A stretch of DNA of 41,461 nt from JBBQXY01 sp051004815 (GTDB lineage: Bacteria > Chloroflexota > Ktedonobacteria > Ktedonobacterales > Ktedonobacteraceae), in NCBI GenBank assembly GCA_051004815.1, contig JBPCJY010000213.1, forward strand, positions 1 through 41,461, given 5' to 3'. The first letter of the stretch is position 1; every line of letters starts with the position of its first letter. A program made the translations under genes and the position numbers. This document shows positions 8,648 through 17,368 of the stretch, one piece after another. The notes beneath the pieces were generated by a model. The model searched no databases. It saw nothing but the letters and a program-made list of their open reading frames with translations, and was not told the origin of the DNA.

Positions 8648-9765
8648 TTGATGCACAATGGAGGAGTGCGCGGCGGATTCTGGCTATTCGCCTGGATAAC
8701 CTGGGAGATGTGCTGGTCACGACGCCCGCACTCCATGCCATAAAAACATCATTGCCTGCTGCACAACTCACCTTGCTCGCCAGTCCGATAGGAGCACAGG
8801 TGGCTCGCCTCAATCCTGATGTGGCTGATGTGATCGTCTATGCGGCCCCCTGGATGGACCCATGGCACAAATTGCCACAAGATAGCCAGCGCGAGCAGCA
8901 GATGATCGCAACCATCCGCGAGCGGCGGTTTGACGGAGCTATCATCTTCACATCCTATCATCAGAGTCCGTTGCCTGCGGCCTATCTGTGCTACCTGGCG
9001 GACATCCCTTTGCGTGTCGCGGCCTCTATTGACGGCCCCGGTTCATTGCTCACGACGCGGCACAAACATCCAGAAAACAAAAACATATGCATGCACGAAG
9101 TCGAGCGCGGACTAGACCTGGTGGGTGCTATTGGCATGGATACCGCTGAACGTGACCTTGTGCTACAGGTACCCGCTGGCGTGCAATGCGCCATTGACGA
9201 ACTTTTGGAGGAGCGGCACATCAAGCGCAATCGTCCCTTCGTCGTGCTGCATCCAGGTTGTAGTATGCCCGCCCGCACCTATCCCTGGGAAATGTACGTG
9301 GAAGTGATCAATCTGCTGGTGGAACAGCTTGGTGCGACGGTGATGCTCACTGGCGCGGAAGACGAACAAGAGCTAGTTGAGCGCATTCAAGGTCAGGTGC
9401 AGCAAGAAATGCGTCGTTCAGTGTACGCGGTAGCGGGTGTCCTGTCCTTTCCTGAGTTATGTGCGTTAATAGAAACCGCCGACTTGACGGTGACAAACAA
9501 TACCGGGCCGATGCATATCTCGGCGGCGGTCAAAACTCCCGTCATTGCCTTGTTTGCCTTGACCAATCCTCCTGCACAATGGGGGCCGTGGCACGTTCCC
9601 CATAGGCTCCTCAACGTTGATGTACCCTGCCGCATCTGCTATAGCCGTATCTGCCCTTACCAGCACGAATGCTTGCGTTTAGTAACCCCGGAGATGGTGG
9701 TCGCGGTCGTCTCCGCGTTGCTAGCACAAGTGGGAGAAGTAGGAAAGGAGCAGTTGCATGTCTAA
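8644..9765 (+). CDS. Glycosyltransferase family 9 (heptosyltransferase-like), first copy
   Basis: A 373-residue GT9 protein. The N-terminal RILAIRLDNLGDVLVTTPAL block and C-terminal NNTGPMHISAA block match the acceptor- and donor-side signatures of LPS heptosyltransferases such as WaaF. Near the end is CRICYSRICPYQHEC, a CxxC-x4-CP-x4-C cluster also seen in WaaF-type enzymes. The frame is open to 8599, but the ATG at 8644 inside the ATGA overlap is the likely start, since the domain begins about 10 residues later. It probably adds heptose or a related sugar from an NDP donor on the cytoplasmic side. The acceptor is unknown. Confidence 0.87.
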   Translation: MIDAQWRSARRILAIRLDNLGDVLVTTPALHAIKTSLPAAQLTLLASPIGAQVARLNPDVADVIVYAAPWMDPWHKLPQDSQREQQMIATIRERRFDGAIIFTSYHQSPLPAAYLCYLADIPLRVAASIDGPGSLLTTRHKHPENKNICMHEVERGLDLVGAIGMDTAERDLVLQVPAGVQCAIDELLEERHIKRNRPFVVLHPGCSMPARTYPWEMYVEVINLLVEQLGATVMLTGAEDEQELVERIQGQVQQEMRRSVYAVAGVLSFPELCALIETADLTVTNNTGPMHISAAVKTPVIALFALTNPPAQWGPWHVPHRLLNVDVPCRICYSRICPYQHECLRLVTPEMVVAVVSALLAQVGEVGKEQLHV

Positions 9766-10846
9766 CAACGCGTGGCTCGCGGCAAAAAATATCCTGGTAG
9801 TGCGCCTGGACAATATTGGCGACATAATCATGTTGGGGCCAGCACTCCGAGCGATCAAAGAGACATCGCCACAAGCACATCTTACCCTGTTAGCCAGTCC
9901 GGCAGGCGCAACTGCCGCGCCATTATTGCCCTGGATTGACGATGTGATTATCTGGCGCACGATCTGGCAGGACGTCGGCAATCGCATAGCTTTTGATCCT
10001 GCACGCGAGCGACAACTGATAGAGACATTGGCGGAGCGGCACTTCGATGCGGCACTGATCTTTACTTCCTTCAGCCAAACGCCGCATACGCCTGGCTATG
10101 TCTGCTACCTGGCCGGCATACCGTTGCGAGCAGGTGAATCAAAGGAGTTTGGCGGCAGTACTTTGACGACAGAGTTACGCGGTGCTCCAGAGGAGCTACA
10201 CCAGGTTGAGCGCAACCTGCGCCTCATCGAATGTTTGGGGTTTGTAGTGCGCGAACGACAGCTTGTGGTGGCTATTCCCGCCGCGGCCAAAGGTGCTGTT
10301 CCAACGCTTCTCGCCAAGGCAAGGCTTGATCCCGCGAAACCATATTTGCTATTGCATCCAGGGGCGAGTGCGCATGCCCGTCGCTATCCTGTAGAACGCT
10401 TTGGCATCATCGCCCGTTTACTTTCCCGGCGAGGTTGGTCTGTATTGGTGACTGGTGTTGAGCGAGAAGCTCCATTGTTGGAAGAGTTACGATCCCATGC
10501 TCCCACTGTGCATTGTTTGCCTGGCGGGACATCCCTGACCGAGTACGCGGCATTGGTTGAGCAAGCTACGCTGGTAATGTGCAACGATACCTTGCCCATG
10601 CATCTTGCCGATGCCGTGCGGACACCCGCGGTAATCCTCTTCTCTGGTACCGACTATGAGGCACAATGGCGTCCTCGTACAACCATACATACATTGCTGC
10701 GCCGTCATACCTCATGCCATCCATGCTACCTTTTTGAGTGTCCCATCGGACTGCCCTGTCTCAATATCGCGCCGGAAGAGGTGGTCGAAGTGGTTGAGTC
10801 CCTACTGCTGGATAGTGGCGCGGCACATATTGGAGCAAACACATGA
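9758..10846 (+). CDS. Glycosyltransferase family 9, second copy
   Basis: A 362-residue GT9 paralogue that begins inside the end of the previous gene (8-nt overlap) behind AGGAAAGGAG. It has ILVVRLDNIGDIIMLGPAL at the N-terminus and CNDTLPMHLADAV in place of the usual NDTGPxHxA, so a Gly is replaced by Leu in the donor loop. The C-terminal four-cysteine cluster is CHPCYLFECPIGLPC. Adjacent copies that differ in this loop suggest each adds a different or successive residue. The specific sugar is inference only. Confidence 0.86.
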   Translation: MSNNAWLAAKNILVVRLDNIGDIIMLGPALRAIKETSPQAHLTLLASPAGATAAPLLPWIDDVIIWRTIWQDVGNRIAFDPARERQLIETLAERHFDAALIFTSFSQTPHTPGYVCYLAGIPLRAGESKEFGGSTLTTELRGAPEELHQVERNLRLIECLGFVVRERQLVVAIPAAAKGAVPTLLAKARLDPAKPYLLLHPGASAHARRYPVERFGIIARLLSRRGWSVLVTGVEREAPLLEELRSHAPTVHCLPGGTSLTEYAALVEQATLVMCNDTLPMHLADAVRTPAVILFSGTDYEAQWRPRTTIHTLLRRHTSCHPCYLFECPIGLPCLNIAPEEVVEVVESLLLDSGAAHIGANT

Positions 10847-12036
10847 TAGAGCATGCCCTACAACAGAGTATTAGCAGAGAGAGAACACGGCTTGCGAGTA
10901 TGCAACCACGCAAGATTGCTGTGTTGCGTGCCTTACAATTGGGCGATCTATTACTGGCCGTTCCAGCCTTACGGGCCATACGAGCCGAATTTCCCTACGC
11001 GGAAATTACGCTGATCGGTTTGCCGTGGGCAGCCTCGTTTGTGCGCCGTTTTGCTCGTTACGTGGATCGATTCGTCGAATTCACGGGCTATCCAGGCATC
11101 GCGGAAGTGCCTGTGAACCCTGAGCGTTCCCAACAATTCCTCGTGGAGCAGCGTGCATATGCCTATGATCTTGTGATTCAGATGCATGGCAGTGGTCGCA
11201 TCAGTGATCAACTGGCTCTGGCACTGGGTGGCAAAGTGACTGCTGGCTATTACGAACAGACGCCGCCCGCTAGATTGACATTAGGGTTGCCTTATCCCGA
11301 CGATCAACCGGAAGTACTGCGCAATCTGGGGTTGGCAAAGTTGTTGGGTTGTCACTATCTCGCTCCCACCTTAGAGTTCCCCTTGTTCGATGAAGATTAT
11401 GCGGAGGCGGCACAACTCTTAGGGCAATTGCAAGAGAAGGTATTGGTGGATGACATTGACCGTGTACCTCCCGCCCACCCTGGGGAGGCTGGGGTGGCCA
11501 TGGATAATACACCTCGTCCCCTGATTGGCATACATACCGGTGCGCGACCTTCGTCGCGTCGCTGGCCAGCCGAATACTTCGCGCAAGTAGCGGATTTCTG
11601 CGCCCGACGCTTCAACGCGCATATTGTTTTAACTGGTGGTGCTGATGAAAGGTCAACAGTACATGAGGTTATAAAAAGGATGAGTGTAGAACCTTTGAAT
11701 GTAGCTGGGAAGACTTCGCTAGGTGTTCTGGCTGCTCTCATCAGTGAATTAGACCTCTTCATTAGTAATGATACTGGTCCAGCGCACATTGCAAACGCGC
11801 TACAGACACCGAGTGTCACTATCTTTGGCCCCGTCGATCCGCGACGTTGGGCGGCTTTGGATCAGACTTTCCATCCTATTGTGCGGCACCCGGTGGCCTG
11901 TAGCCCTTGCAGCTACTGGCAGTGTCCTATCGACCATCGGTGTCTGCGCTGGGTCAGGCCAGAGATGGTCATGCATGCAGTTGAGCATGTAATGAATTGC
12001 GCTTCTCCGAGAGGAACTATGACATGCAGCGTTTGA
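10843..12036 (+). CDS. Glycosyltransferase family 9, third copy
   Basis: A 397-residue GT9 protein coupled to the previous gene by another ATGA overlap. The GT9 fold starts around residue 22 (KIAVLRALQLGDLLLAVPAL), so about 20 residues precede it. The first loop reads QLGD instead of the usual N-x-GD. The donor loop is canonical (SNDTGPAHIANAL), and the cysteine cluster is CSPCSYWQCPIDHRC. Between the two halves is a linker near VDDIDRVPPAHPGEAG that its two neighbours lack. Same operon and presumably the same glycan as its neighbours. Confidence 0.87.
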   Translation: MIEHALQQSISRERTRLASMQPRKIAVLRALQLGDLLLAVPALRAIRAEFPYAEITLIGLPWAASFVRRFARYVDRFVEFTGYPGIAEVPVNPERSQQFLVEQRAYAYDLVIQMHGSGRISDQLALALGGKVTAGYYEQTPPARLTLGLPYPDDQPEVLRNLGLAKLLGCHYLAPTLEFPLFDEDYAEAAQLLGQLQEKVLVDDIDRVPPAHPGEAGVAMDNTPRPLIGIHTGARPSSRRWPAEYFAQVADFCARRFNAHIVLTGGADERSTVHEVIKRMSVEPLNVAGKTSLGVLAALISELDLFISNDTGPAHIANALQTPSVTIFGPVDPRRWAALDQTFHPIVRHPVACSPCSYWQCPIDHRCLRWVRPEMVMHAVEHVMNCASPRGTMTCSV

Positions 12037-12986
12037 AAATTTTAATCTGGCATATTCATGGTAGCTATCTCAATACACTGGCTCGTATTGACGCTGATTG
12101 GTACCTTCCCGTGAAAGCAGGACGCCCCGAAGGGTATGGTGGTCGTGGCCCAACCTTTGATTTGCCTGACTATGTACGAGAGGTACCAGCCGAGCAGGTG
12201 CGCGACCTGAAACTAGACCTGATTATCTATCAAACTCCCAAAAACTATGTTGAGGATGCATATGAGATATTAAGCGAGCAGCAGCGTCGGCTTCCCAAGA
12301 TTTACCTGGAGCATAACACTCCTAAGCCCAGTGCTGTTGATACGCGCCATCCCATTGATGATCCGAATGTGCTACTGGTGCATGTGACGCACTATAACCG
12401 CTTGATGTGGGACAACGGCAAGACACCAACGATGGTCATTGAGCATAGCGTCGCCATTGACCCTTCATTAACGTACAGTGGACAACGTGAGCGTGGCATT
12501 ACCGTCGTCAATGGAATGCAGAAGCGACCGCGCATCGCTGGCTATGACCTCTTCCTCGCGGCACAACAAAGCGTCCCCCTTGATGCGGTCGGTATGGAGA
12601 CGGAGGCTTTTGGTGGTCTGGGAGATGTGCCATATCGCGAGCTGCACAGCCGCATCGCCCAATACCGCTTCTTATTCAGCCCAATTCGCTATACCAGCTT
12701 GCCCCTGGCGGTCATCGAGGCTATGACCATAGGCATGCCGGTGGTGGCCCTGGCGACGACCGAACTACCCACCGTCATTGAGGATGGTGTTACCGGTTAT
12801 CTCTCCTGCGATATAGACAAGCTTATTCACTCGATGCACTTTTTGCTGAGTAACATAGAGGAGGCGCGGAGGATAGGCGCAAACGCACAGGCAGTTGCCC
12901 GACAGCGTTTTGGTTTAGCGCGTTTCATACGTGATTGGCATGCCGCCTTTGCGCTCGTCACGCAGATGACAAGAGAACGACTGTAA
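12024..12986 (+). CDS. Glycosyltransferase, GT4-like
   Basis: A 320-residue GT-B-fold protein with a reduced N-terminal domain. The donor-side motif is readable: FSPIRYTSLPLAVIEAMTIG followed by MPVVALATTELPTVIEDGVTGYLS, the E-x7-E region of GT4 enzymes. The open frame starts at 11997, but GAGAGGA lies 6 nt before the ATG at 12024. That start overlaps the previous gene by 13 nt. The donor and acceptor cannot be read from sequence. It follows the GT9 genes directly, so it likely extends the same oligosaccharide. Confidence 0.8.
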   Translation: MQRLKILIWHIHGSYLNTLARIDADWYLPVKAGRPEGYGGRGPTFDLPDYVREVPAEQVRDLKLDLIIYQTPKNYVEDAYEILSEQQRRLPKIYLEHNTPKPSAVDTRHPIDDPNVLLVHVTHYNRLMWDNGKTPTMVIEHSVAIDPSLTYSGQRERGITVVNGMQKRPRIAGYDLFLAAQQSVPLDAVGMETEAFGGLGDVPYRELHSRIAQYRFLFSPIRYTSLPLAVIEAMTIGMPVVALATTELPTVIEDGVTGYLSCDIDKLIHSMHFLLSNIEEARRIGANAQAVARQRFGLARFIRDWHAAFALVTQMTRERL

Positions 12987-13060
12987 AGGTCGTCCTTGCC
13001 AGGAAAGATTGTTCAGGGAGTAACACTCTACAGAAAACCTTTTAAGAGAGGAAAAAATCA

Positions 13061-14422
13061 ATGGATCGATTAACACGGATTGCGTTTTTAAGTGAACACG
13101 CCAGCCCAGTAGCGGTGTTGGGTGGGGCGGACGCGGGTGGGCAAAACGTGTATGTGGACGAGGTGAGCCGTAATCTCGCTCGTCGCGGCTATGCTGTCGA
13201 TGTCTTTACTCGTCGCGATAGCATGGACGCGCCTGAAATTATCAAGTGGACACCAGGAGTGCGAGTGATTAACCTACAGGCAGGGCCTGCCCAGCCGCGT
13301 CCCAAGGATGAACTATGGCCCTTTATGCCGGAATTCCGCGCTGCCTTTTTGCGTTTCATGGTACGTGACGAGGCCCGCTACGATCTTATTCATGGCAATT
13401 TCTGGATGTCCGGTTGGGTAGCGAGCGAATTGCGTCAGCGACTTGGTATACCTGCTGTGCAGATATTCCACGCCACAGGCAAGACCAAAAAGCGACATCA
13501 GAAAAAAGTTGATACCAGCCCTGGAGACCGTATCAAAACTGAATTGGGCATCGTCCGTGAGGTGGATAGGATTATCGCACAATGCCCTGCCGAGCGCACT
13601 GAACTCATCGAAGATTACCGTGCCGATCCCGCCAAGGTCGTGATTATTCCATCTGCCGTCAATACCAGGGCTTTTCGCCCTGTCTCACAGGCTGAAGCTC
13701 GTAGCCACATTGGCCTTGAACAGGAAGGGAAGGTCATTGTCTACGTCGGACGTATGCTGCCGCGCAAGGATATCCGCAATATCGTGCGTGCGCTAGCATT
13801 GTTGGTCAAAAAGGATGAAAATAACTCTGCTAGCTGTGTACAGCCTATCACATTCATGGTGGTGGGAGGCGAAACTATTGCACCTGACCCAAAGGCGACT
13901 CCTGAGATTGGTGAATTGCAGCGTCTCGCGACTGAACTGGGCATCACCGAGCATGTGCGCTTTGTGGGCAAGCGGCAAGCGAACGAACTGCACTACTATT
14001 ATAGTGCTGGCGATGTCACGGTCACTACCCCGTGGTACGAACCGTTTGGTTTGACTCCACTGGAAGCCATGGCTTGTGGTCGCCCCGTAATCGGCTCAGC
14101 AGTTGGTGGCCTTACCTTTACCATTAAAGATGGCGAGACAGGGCTGCTGGTTCCACCGCGTAATCCAGCGGCCCTGGCAGCCAGTTTACAGCAGCTCTTG
14201 AGTCGCCCAGAGGTATGTACGAAAATGGGACTGGCTGCCCGTAAGAGGGTAGAGCGTGAATTCACCTGGTCAATCGTAGCCATGCGCACCGCGGCACTCT
14301 ATGAAGCGGTGCTGGCGGAACGCGTGAGTGAGCCATTATCGGTGGAACGCTTGTCTTTGGCTTCTCTCACTGCGCTTTCAGACGATACAATCGAGGAAGG
14401 AGTAGATTTTGCCACTGGTTGA
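13061..14422 (+). CDS. Glycosyltransferase family 4 (MshA/sucrose-phosphate-synthase-like)
   Basis: A 453-residue GT4 protein. The N-terminal GGADAGGQNVYVDEVSRNLARRGY is the glycine-rich acceptor-side loop found in sucrose-phosphate synthases and MshA-type enzymes. VGRMLPRKDIRNIV is the hinge region. YEPFGLTPLEAMACGRPVIG is the E-x7-E nucleotide-sugar site. GAGAGGA precedes the ATG after a 74-nt spacer, the largest gap inside the operon. The substrate is unknown. The last 45 residues are an acidic Ser/Leu-rich tail not needed for the fold. Confidence 0.87.
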   Translation: MDRLTRIAFLSEHASPVAVLGGADAGGQNVYVDEVSRNLARRGYAVDVFTRRDSMDAPEIIKWTPGVRVINLQAGPAQPRPKDELWPFMPEFRAAFLRFMVRDEARYDLIHGNFWMSGWVASELRQRLGIPAVQIFHATGKTKKRHQKKVDTSPGDRIKTELGIVREVDRIIAQCPAERTELIEDYRADPAKVVIIPSAVNTRAFRPVSQAEARSHIGLEQEGKVIVYVGRMLPRKDIRNIVRALALLVKKDENNSASCVQPITFMVVGGETIAPDPKATPEIGELQRLATELGITEHVRFVGKRQANELHYYYSAGDVTVTTPWYEPFGLTPLEAMACGRPVIGSAVGGLTFTIKDGETGLLVPPRNPAALAASLQQLLSRPEVCTKMGLAARKRVEREFTWSIVAMRTAALYEAVLAERVSEPLSVERLSLASLTALSDDTIEEGVDFATG

Positions 14423-15263
14423 TGTACTTATTCCAACCTATAGACGTAAAACGGGCCTCGCTGTCGTGCTGACCAGCCTGCTCGGCCAGACCTTTACCGA
14501 CTTCGATGTTATCGTTTCAGACCAGACCAGGGACGATGAAACCTATCTCACCAGTATTGAGATACAGACGTTGGTGCAAGCCCTGCGTTGGCATGGACAT
14601 AATGTCACCCTGCATCACCATCTGCCACGGCAGGGTCTCGCGGAGCAGCGACAATTCTTGTTGGAACAGAGCCACGCGCCCTATGTTCACTATCTTGACG
14701 ATGATGTTCTGCTCGATCCGCCCGTGATGGAGCGCATGATGCATGTCCTCCGTTCTGAGCAATGTGGCTTTGTAGGCTGTCCCGCTGCTGGCCTGAGCTA
14801 CCTTGACGATGTGCGTCCACAGCAACAGCAGATCGAAATATGGACAGGCCCCGTCACTGCTGAACCATTCGAGCGCGACACCATCCCCTGGGAACGACAT
14901 AAGGTGAATAACGCGGCCAATCCGTTGCACCTGGAGCAGCGTTATGCTGCCGACGGTGAGGTTGCACGCTACAAGGTGGCATGGGTAGGTGGAGCGAACG
15001 TGCTCTTTGACCGAATCAAGCTTCTGAGTGTCGGCGGTTTTTCCTGGTGGCGGCGACTCCCACCTGAACACGCGGGCGAAGAGGTGGTGGTCCAGTTCCT
15101 CTTGATTCGCAAGTATGGCGGCTGTGGCATTCTTCCCAGTGGCACATACCATCTTGGCCTACCCACCACCGTTGAAGACCGTACCCACAACGCCACCGAA
15201 CTCTTTGAGGAGCTTGTCCGAGAATTTAATGTACACCCGCCGCATCCCGTGAAAGCATCTTAG
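14409..15263 (+). CDS. Glycosyltransferase family 2 (TTG start)
   Basis: A 284-residue GT-A enzyme. It opens with VDVLIPTYRRKTGLAVVLTSLLGQT, followed by VIVSDQTRD and the metal-binding YLDDDVLLDP (DxD). A likely catalytic acidic patch near the end reads EHAGEEVVVQFLL. The start is a TTG at 14409, 14 nt inside the preceding gene and preceded by AGGAAGGAG at good spacing. No ATG lies near the domain start. It shares the operon with the GT9 and GT4 genes. The transferred sugar is not predictable. Confidence 0.85.
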   Translation: MPLVDVLIPTYRRKTGLAVVLTSLLGQTFTDFDVIVSDQTRDDETYLTSIEIQTLVQALRWHGHNVTLHHHLPRQGLAEQRQFLLEQSHAPYVHYLDDDVLLDPPVMERMMHVLRSEQCGFVGCPAAGLSYLDDVRPQQQQIEIWTGPVTAEPFERDTIPWERHKVNNAANPLHLEQRYAADGEVARYKVAWVGGANVLFDRIKLLSVGGFSWWRRLPPEHAGEEVVVQFLLIRKYGGCGILPSGTYHLGLPTTVEDRTHNATELFEELVREFNVHPPHPVKAS

Positions 15264-15326
15264 CCAACTATGCAGGAGCGCAAACTTGAAGCACTATGAG
15301 CAATAAACATAAAGGAGTTCTTATTC

Positions 15327-16070
15327 ATGAATGAAAACAGCTTAAAAGGAAAAGTAGCCCTTGTCACAGGTGCCGGTAGTGGCCTTGGCGAAGCTACCGC
15401 ACGCGCCTTCGCACAAGTCGGTTGTAGCGTTGTCTGTGTGGATATCAACGGCGCAGCAGCCGAGCGCGTCAGCCGTGACCTTGCGGGTCAGCATGTGAGC
15501 AGCATGGCCTTTCAATGCGATGTCAGCAACGCCACTGCCATCTTTTCGACCATTGAGGGCGTGGAAAAGCAATTTGGACGCCTGGATATCGTGGTCAACT
15601 GTGCCGCGGTCGATCATACCGTCTCGGTCGATGATATGACTATCGAGCAATGGGACCAGGTTATTAATGTGAATTTGCGCGGCCCCTTCATCTTAGCGAA
15701 GGCGGCACTACAGATGATGAAACAGCAGCATTCCGGCCATTTCATCAACATTGCTTCCACTGCGTCCACCCGTGCCTGGGGCAATGCCGCCGCCTATCAT
15801 GCCTCCAAATGGGGACTTGTGGGCTTTAGCCGTGGTCTGGGTGTGGAAGGGCGTGCCGATGGTATTCGCGTTACCACGATTATCCCTGGTGGCATGCGCA
15901 CCCATTTCTTTGATCGTTTTGTGGAGCAAGGCATCCCCATGCCGGAAGAGCAAAACTTACAAGACCCTGCCAACGTCGCCCAGGTGATCGTCTTCGCCGC
16001 ACAAGTTCCACCCGAATCAGCTCTGCAAGAAGTGATTATTACCCCGCTCACCGAGACGAGTTGGCCGTAG
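15327..16070 (+). CDS. SDR family oxidoreductase
   Basis: A 247-residue classical short-chain dehydrogenase. TGAGSGLGEATA is the cofactor loop, CVDING the acidic residue that favours NAD(H), and NCAAVDH matches the NAG block. Serine in IASTAST and YHASK give the catalytic Ser-Tyr-Lys. Substrate unknown. As the last gene of the glycan operon it may make or modify a sugar precursor, but it follows a 63-nt gap with its own AAAGGAG site. Its last 23 bp overlap the 3' end of the convergent acetyltransferase gene. Confidence 0.88.
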   Translation: MNENSLKGKVALVTGAGSGLGEATARAFAQVGCSVVCVDINGAAAERVSRDLAGQHVSSMAFQCDVSNATAIFSTIEGVEKQFGRLDIVVNCAAVDHTVSVDDMTIEQWDQVINVNLRGPFILAKAALQMMKQQHSGHFINIASTASTRAWGNAAAYHASKWGLVGFSRGLGVEGRADGIRVTTIIPGGMRTHFFDRFVEQGIPMPEEQNLQDPANVAQVIVFAAQVPPESALQEVIITPLTETSWP

Positions 16071-16584
16071 GGTCAATCGTGATCCAATAGCGCAGCCTTT
16101 TCACCGTACTGCGTGGAACGTCTACTGCGTTCTCAAAGACGCCGCCGTTGTATTCAATAATTTTCTTGGAGCCAATATTGTTGGCATCACAGGTGACGAG
16201 GACACAACGAAATCCTCGTTCCCTGGCCTTTTCCAGGCCAAGACGTAATATCTCTTTCCCGTAGCCCAGGCGTCGCTTGGAGGGCCGAATTTCATAGCCG
16301 ATGTGACCGCCAATGCGCAAGAGGATATCATTCAACTCGTGGCGCAAGTTCAATCCACCAACAACCTCCTCTCCATCAATAAGCCAGTACTCGGTGGAAG
16401 GAATGCGCTCCAGCTTCGTCTTAGTGCGGTCTTCGTGGTCGTGTAAGCTTTGTACAAAACCGGCAAAATCCTGCCTGATCCTCTTCGTGTCGTAATAGAG
16501 CTGTCTGCTCTCGCCGTGAAACTCCTCTACGCTTTGCAGAAAACTCTCTTTATATCGCACTGACGGCAGTGTCAGAAATAGCAT
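16048..16584 (-). CDS. GNAT family N-acetyltransferase
   Basis: A GNAT protein with the acetyl-CoA signature IRPSKRRLGYGKEILRLGLEKA, followed by VLVTCDANNIGSKKIIEYNGG, the usual second half. This layout matches the predicted acetyltransferases that begin LP...YKESFLQSVEEFHGE. The frame runs back to 16668, but the conserved part starts at MLFLTLPSVRY, so I place the start at 16584 behind AAAAAGGAA. The 66 nt before it form an imperfect tandem repeat with two more in-frame ATGs. The target of acetylation is unknown. It is convergent with the SDR gene and divergent from osmC before the transposon came in between. Confidence 0.82.
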   Translation of the reverse strand: MLFLTLPSVRYKESFLQSVEEFHGESRQLYYDTKRIRQDFAGFVQSLHDHEDRTKTKLERIPSTEYWLIDGEEVVGGLNLRHELNDILLRIGGHIGYEIRPSKRRLGYGKEILRLGLEKARERGFRCVLVTCDANNIGSKKIIEYNGGVFENAVDVPRSTVKRLRYWITIDPTANSSR

Positions 16585-16650
16585 AGTGGTTTCCTTTTTA
16601 TGGGATAGATGATACATGTTGCTTTCCCTTTTGCTAGATAGGTGATACAT
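16585..16650 (-). repeat. Tandem 33-bp repeat duplicating a start codon and ribosome site
   Basis: On the minus strand two 33-nt units lie head to tail (16618-16650 and 16585-16617) with about 24 of 33 positions identical. Each begins with an ATG and ends with a purine-rich AAGGGAAAG or AAAGGAAAC that serves as ribosome site for the next ATG. Translated, they read MYHLSSKRESN and MYHLSHKKETT. They may be a 5' leader or an N-terminal extension of the acetyltransferase. Confidence 0.6.
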
Positions 16651-16676
16651 GAAATGTTCTTTTTGCATGTTTGTCT

Positions 16677-16705
16677 ATGGTACGATTTTTCCGGGCGATT
16701 GTCTA
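16677..16705 (-). promoter_or_regulatory. Possible promoter of the GNAT gene
   Basis: On the minus strand TAGACA (16700-16705) and TACCAT (16677-16682) are spaced by 17 nt. Initiation near 16670 would give a leader of about 85 nt to the preferred start at 16584. The match to consensus is moderate. Confidence 0.35.
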
Positions 16706-16730
16706 CAGCACTTTTGTGGTTTTTTGACCG

Positions 16731-16739
16731 TTTCGTGAT
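16731..16739. repeat. Left copy of the 9-bp target-site duplication
   Basis: TTTCGTGAT directly abuts the left terminal inverted repeat. The identical sequence abuts the right one at 19236-19244. Confidence 0.85.
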
Positions 16740-16803
16740 GACACCGACTCACATGAGTGATGACACATATTGCAAGTCTCCGTTGCGATAAAAATTGATC
16801 CAG
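16740..16803. repeat. Left terminal inverted repeat of the transposon
   Basis: Reverse complement of the right end with two mismatches and two single-base gaps over 64 nt. Starts GACACCGACTCACATGAGT and ends TTGATCCAG. It contains a small palindrome-like core, ACTCA-CA-TGAGT (16747-16758), which could be part of a transposase-binding site. Confidence 0.85.
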
Positions 16804-17266
16804 ATACCTCAGACTGTAAATCCCAACATGAAGCAGTTTTGAATGCAGCAAGATGAGGCTCGTGTGTAGAGACGGTAGCCGCTCTTGCTGCGAGAAACCG
16901 GTGGCAGCAGAGCAAAGGCTTCATAGTTGCGCACCCGGCTCGACGCTCATTCCAGCAGCCCTGGGAAGACTCGATAGCGCGTAAGGTGTTGCCAAGCTTC
17001 ATGTAAAACTCCCAAGTTCGGGGTTGAGGCTTTTTGCGATACACTCCTCGTTCTATCACAGAAATCCAAGCATATTGAGCTTGCTCTGATCCATTTCTGT
17101 CCATACGCACTCTCCTGGCTCTCTTTCTACCCTCTACTCTTGCATCTGTGTTGTACTGTAGAGACATGATCCAGAAAAAGCCTGGCCAGCTTGGATCGGA
17201 GATGCATACATGCAACCTCCTGCGAGATCTGCCGAAGCCTGGAGCGTGTTCTCACTTGTCCAGACT

Positions 17267-17297
17267 CCCTGCTCTCAGACGGTAGACGAGAGCAGGG
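17267..17297 (+). promoter_or_regulatory. 10-bp hairpin in the esterase leader
   Basis: CCCTGCTCTC (17267-17276) and GAGAGCAGGG (17288-17297) pair perfectly around an 11-nt loop, about 70 nt before the preferred esterase start. No U-tract follows, so it is not a classical terminator. It could be part of an attenuator or an mRNA 5' stabiliser. Confidence 0.5.
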
Positions 17298-17312
17298 GAG
17301 AGAAGCAGCAGG

Positions 17313-17329
17313 AGGAGAAGATTTCTCCT
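17313..17329 (+). promoter_or_regulatory. Short hairpin burying a GGAG ribosome-site-like sequence
   Basis: AGGAGAA (17313-17319), loop GAT, TTCTCCT (17323-17329). The 5' arm is the strongest Shine-Dalgarno-like sequence near the first ATG of the esterase frame (17333), and the hairpin would mask it. This supports either the downstream start at 17369 or conditional use of the upstream one. Confidence 0.45.
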
Positions 17330-17368
17330 TAGATGAATGTGACAGTGAAAACAATGAAAGGTAGACTC

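Noticed and set aside
16703..17215. 170-codon minus-strand open frame across the left transposon end
   Set aside because: It crosses the target duplication and terminal repeat, is rich in Cys, Arg and Ser as chance frames are, and matches no transposase that I know.
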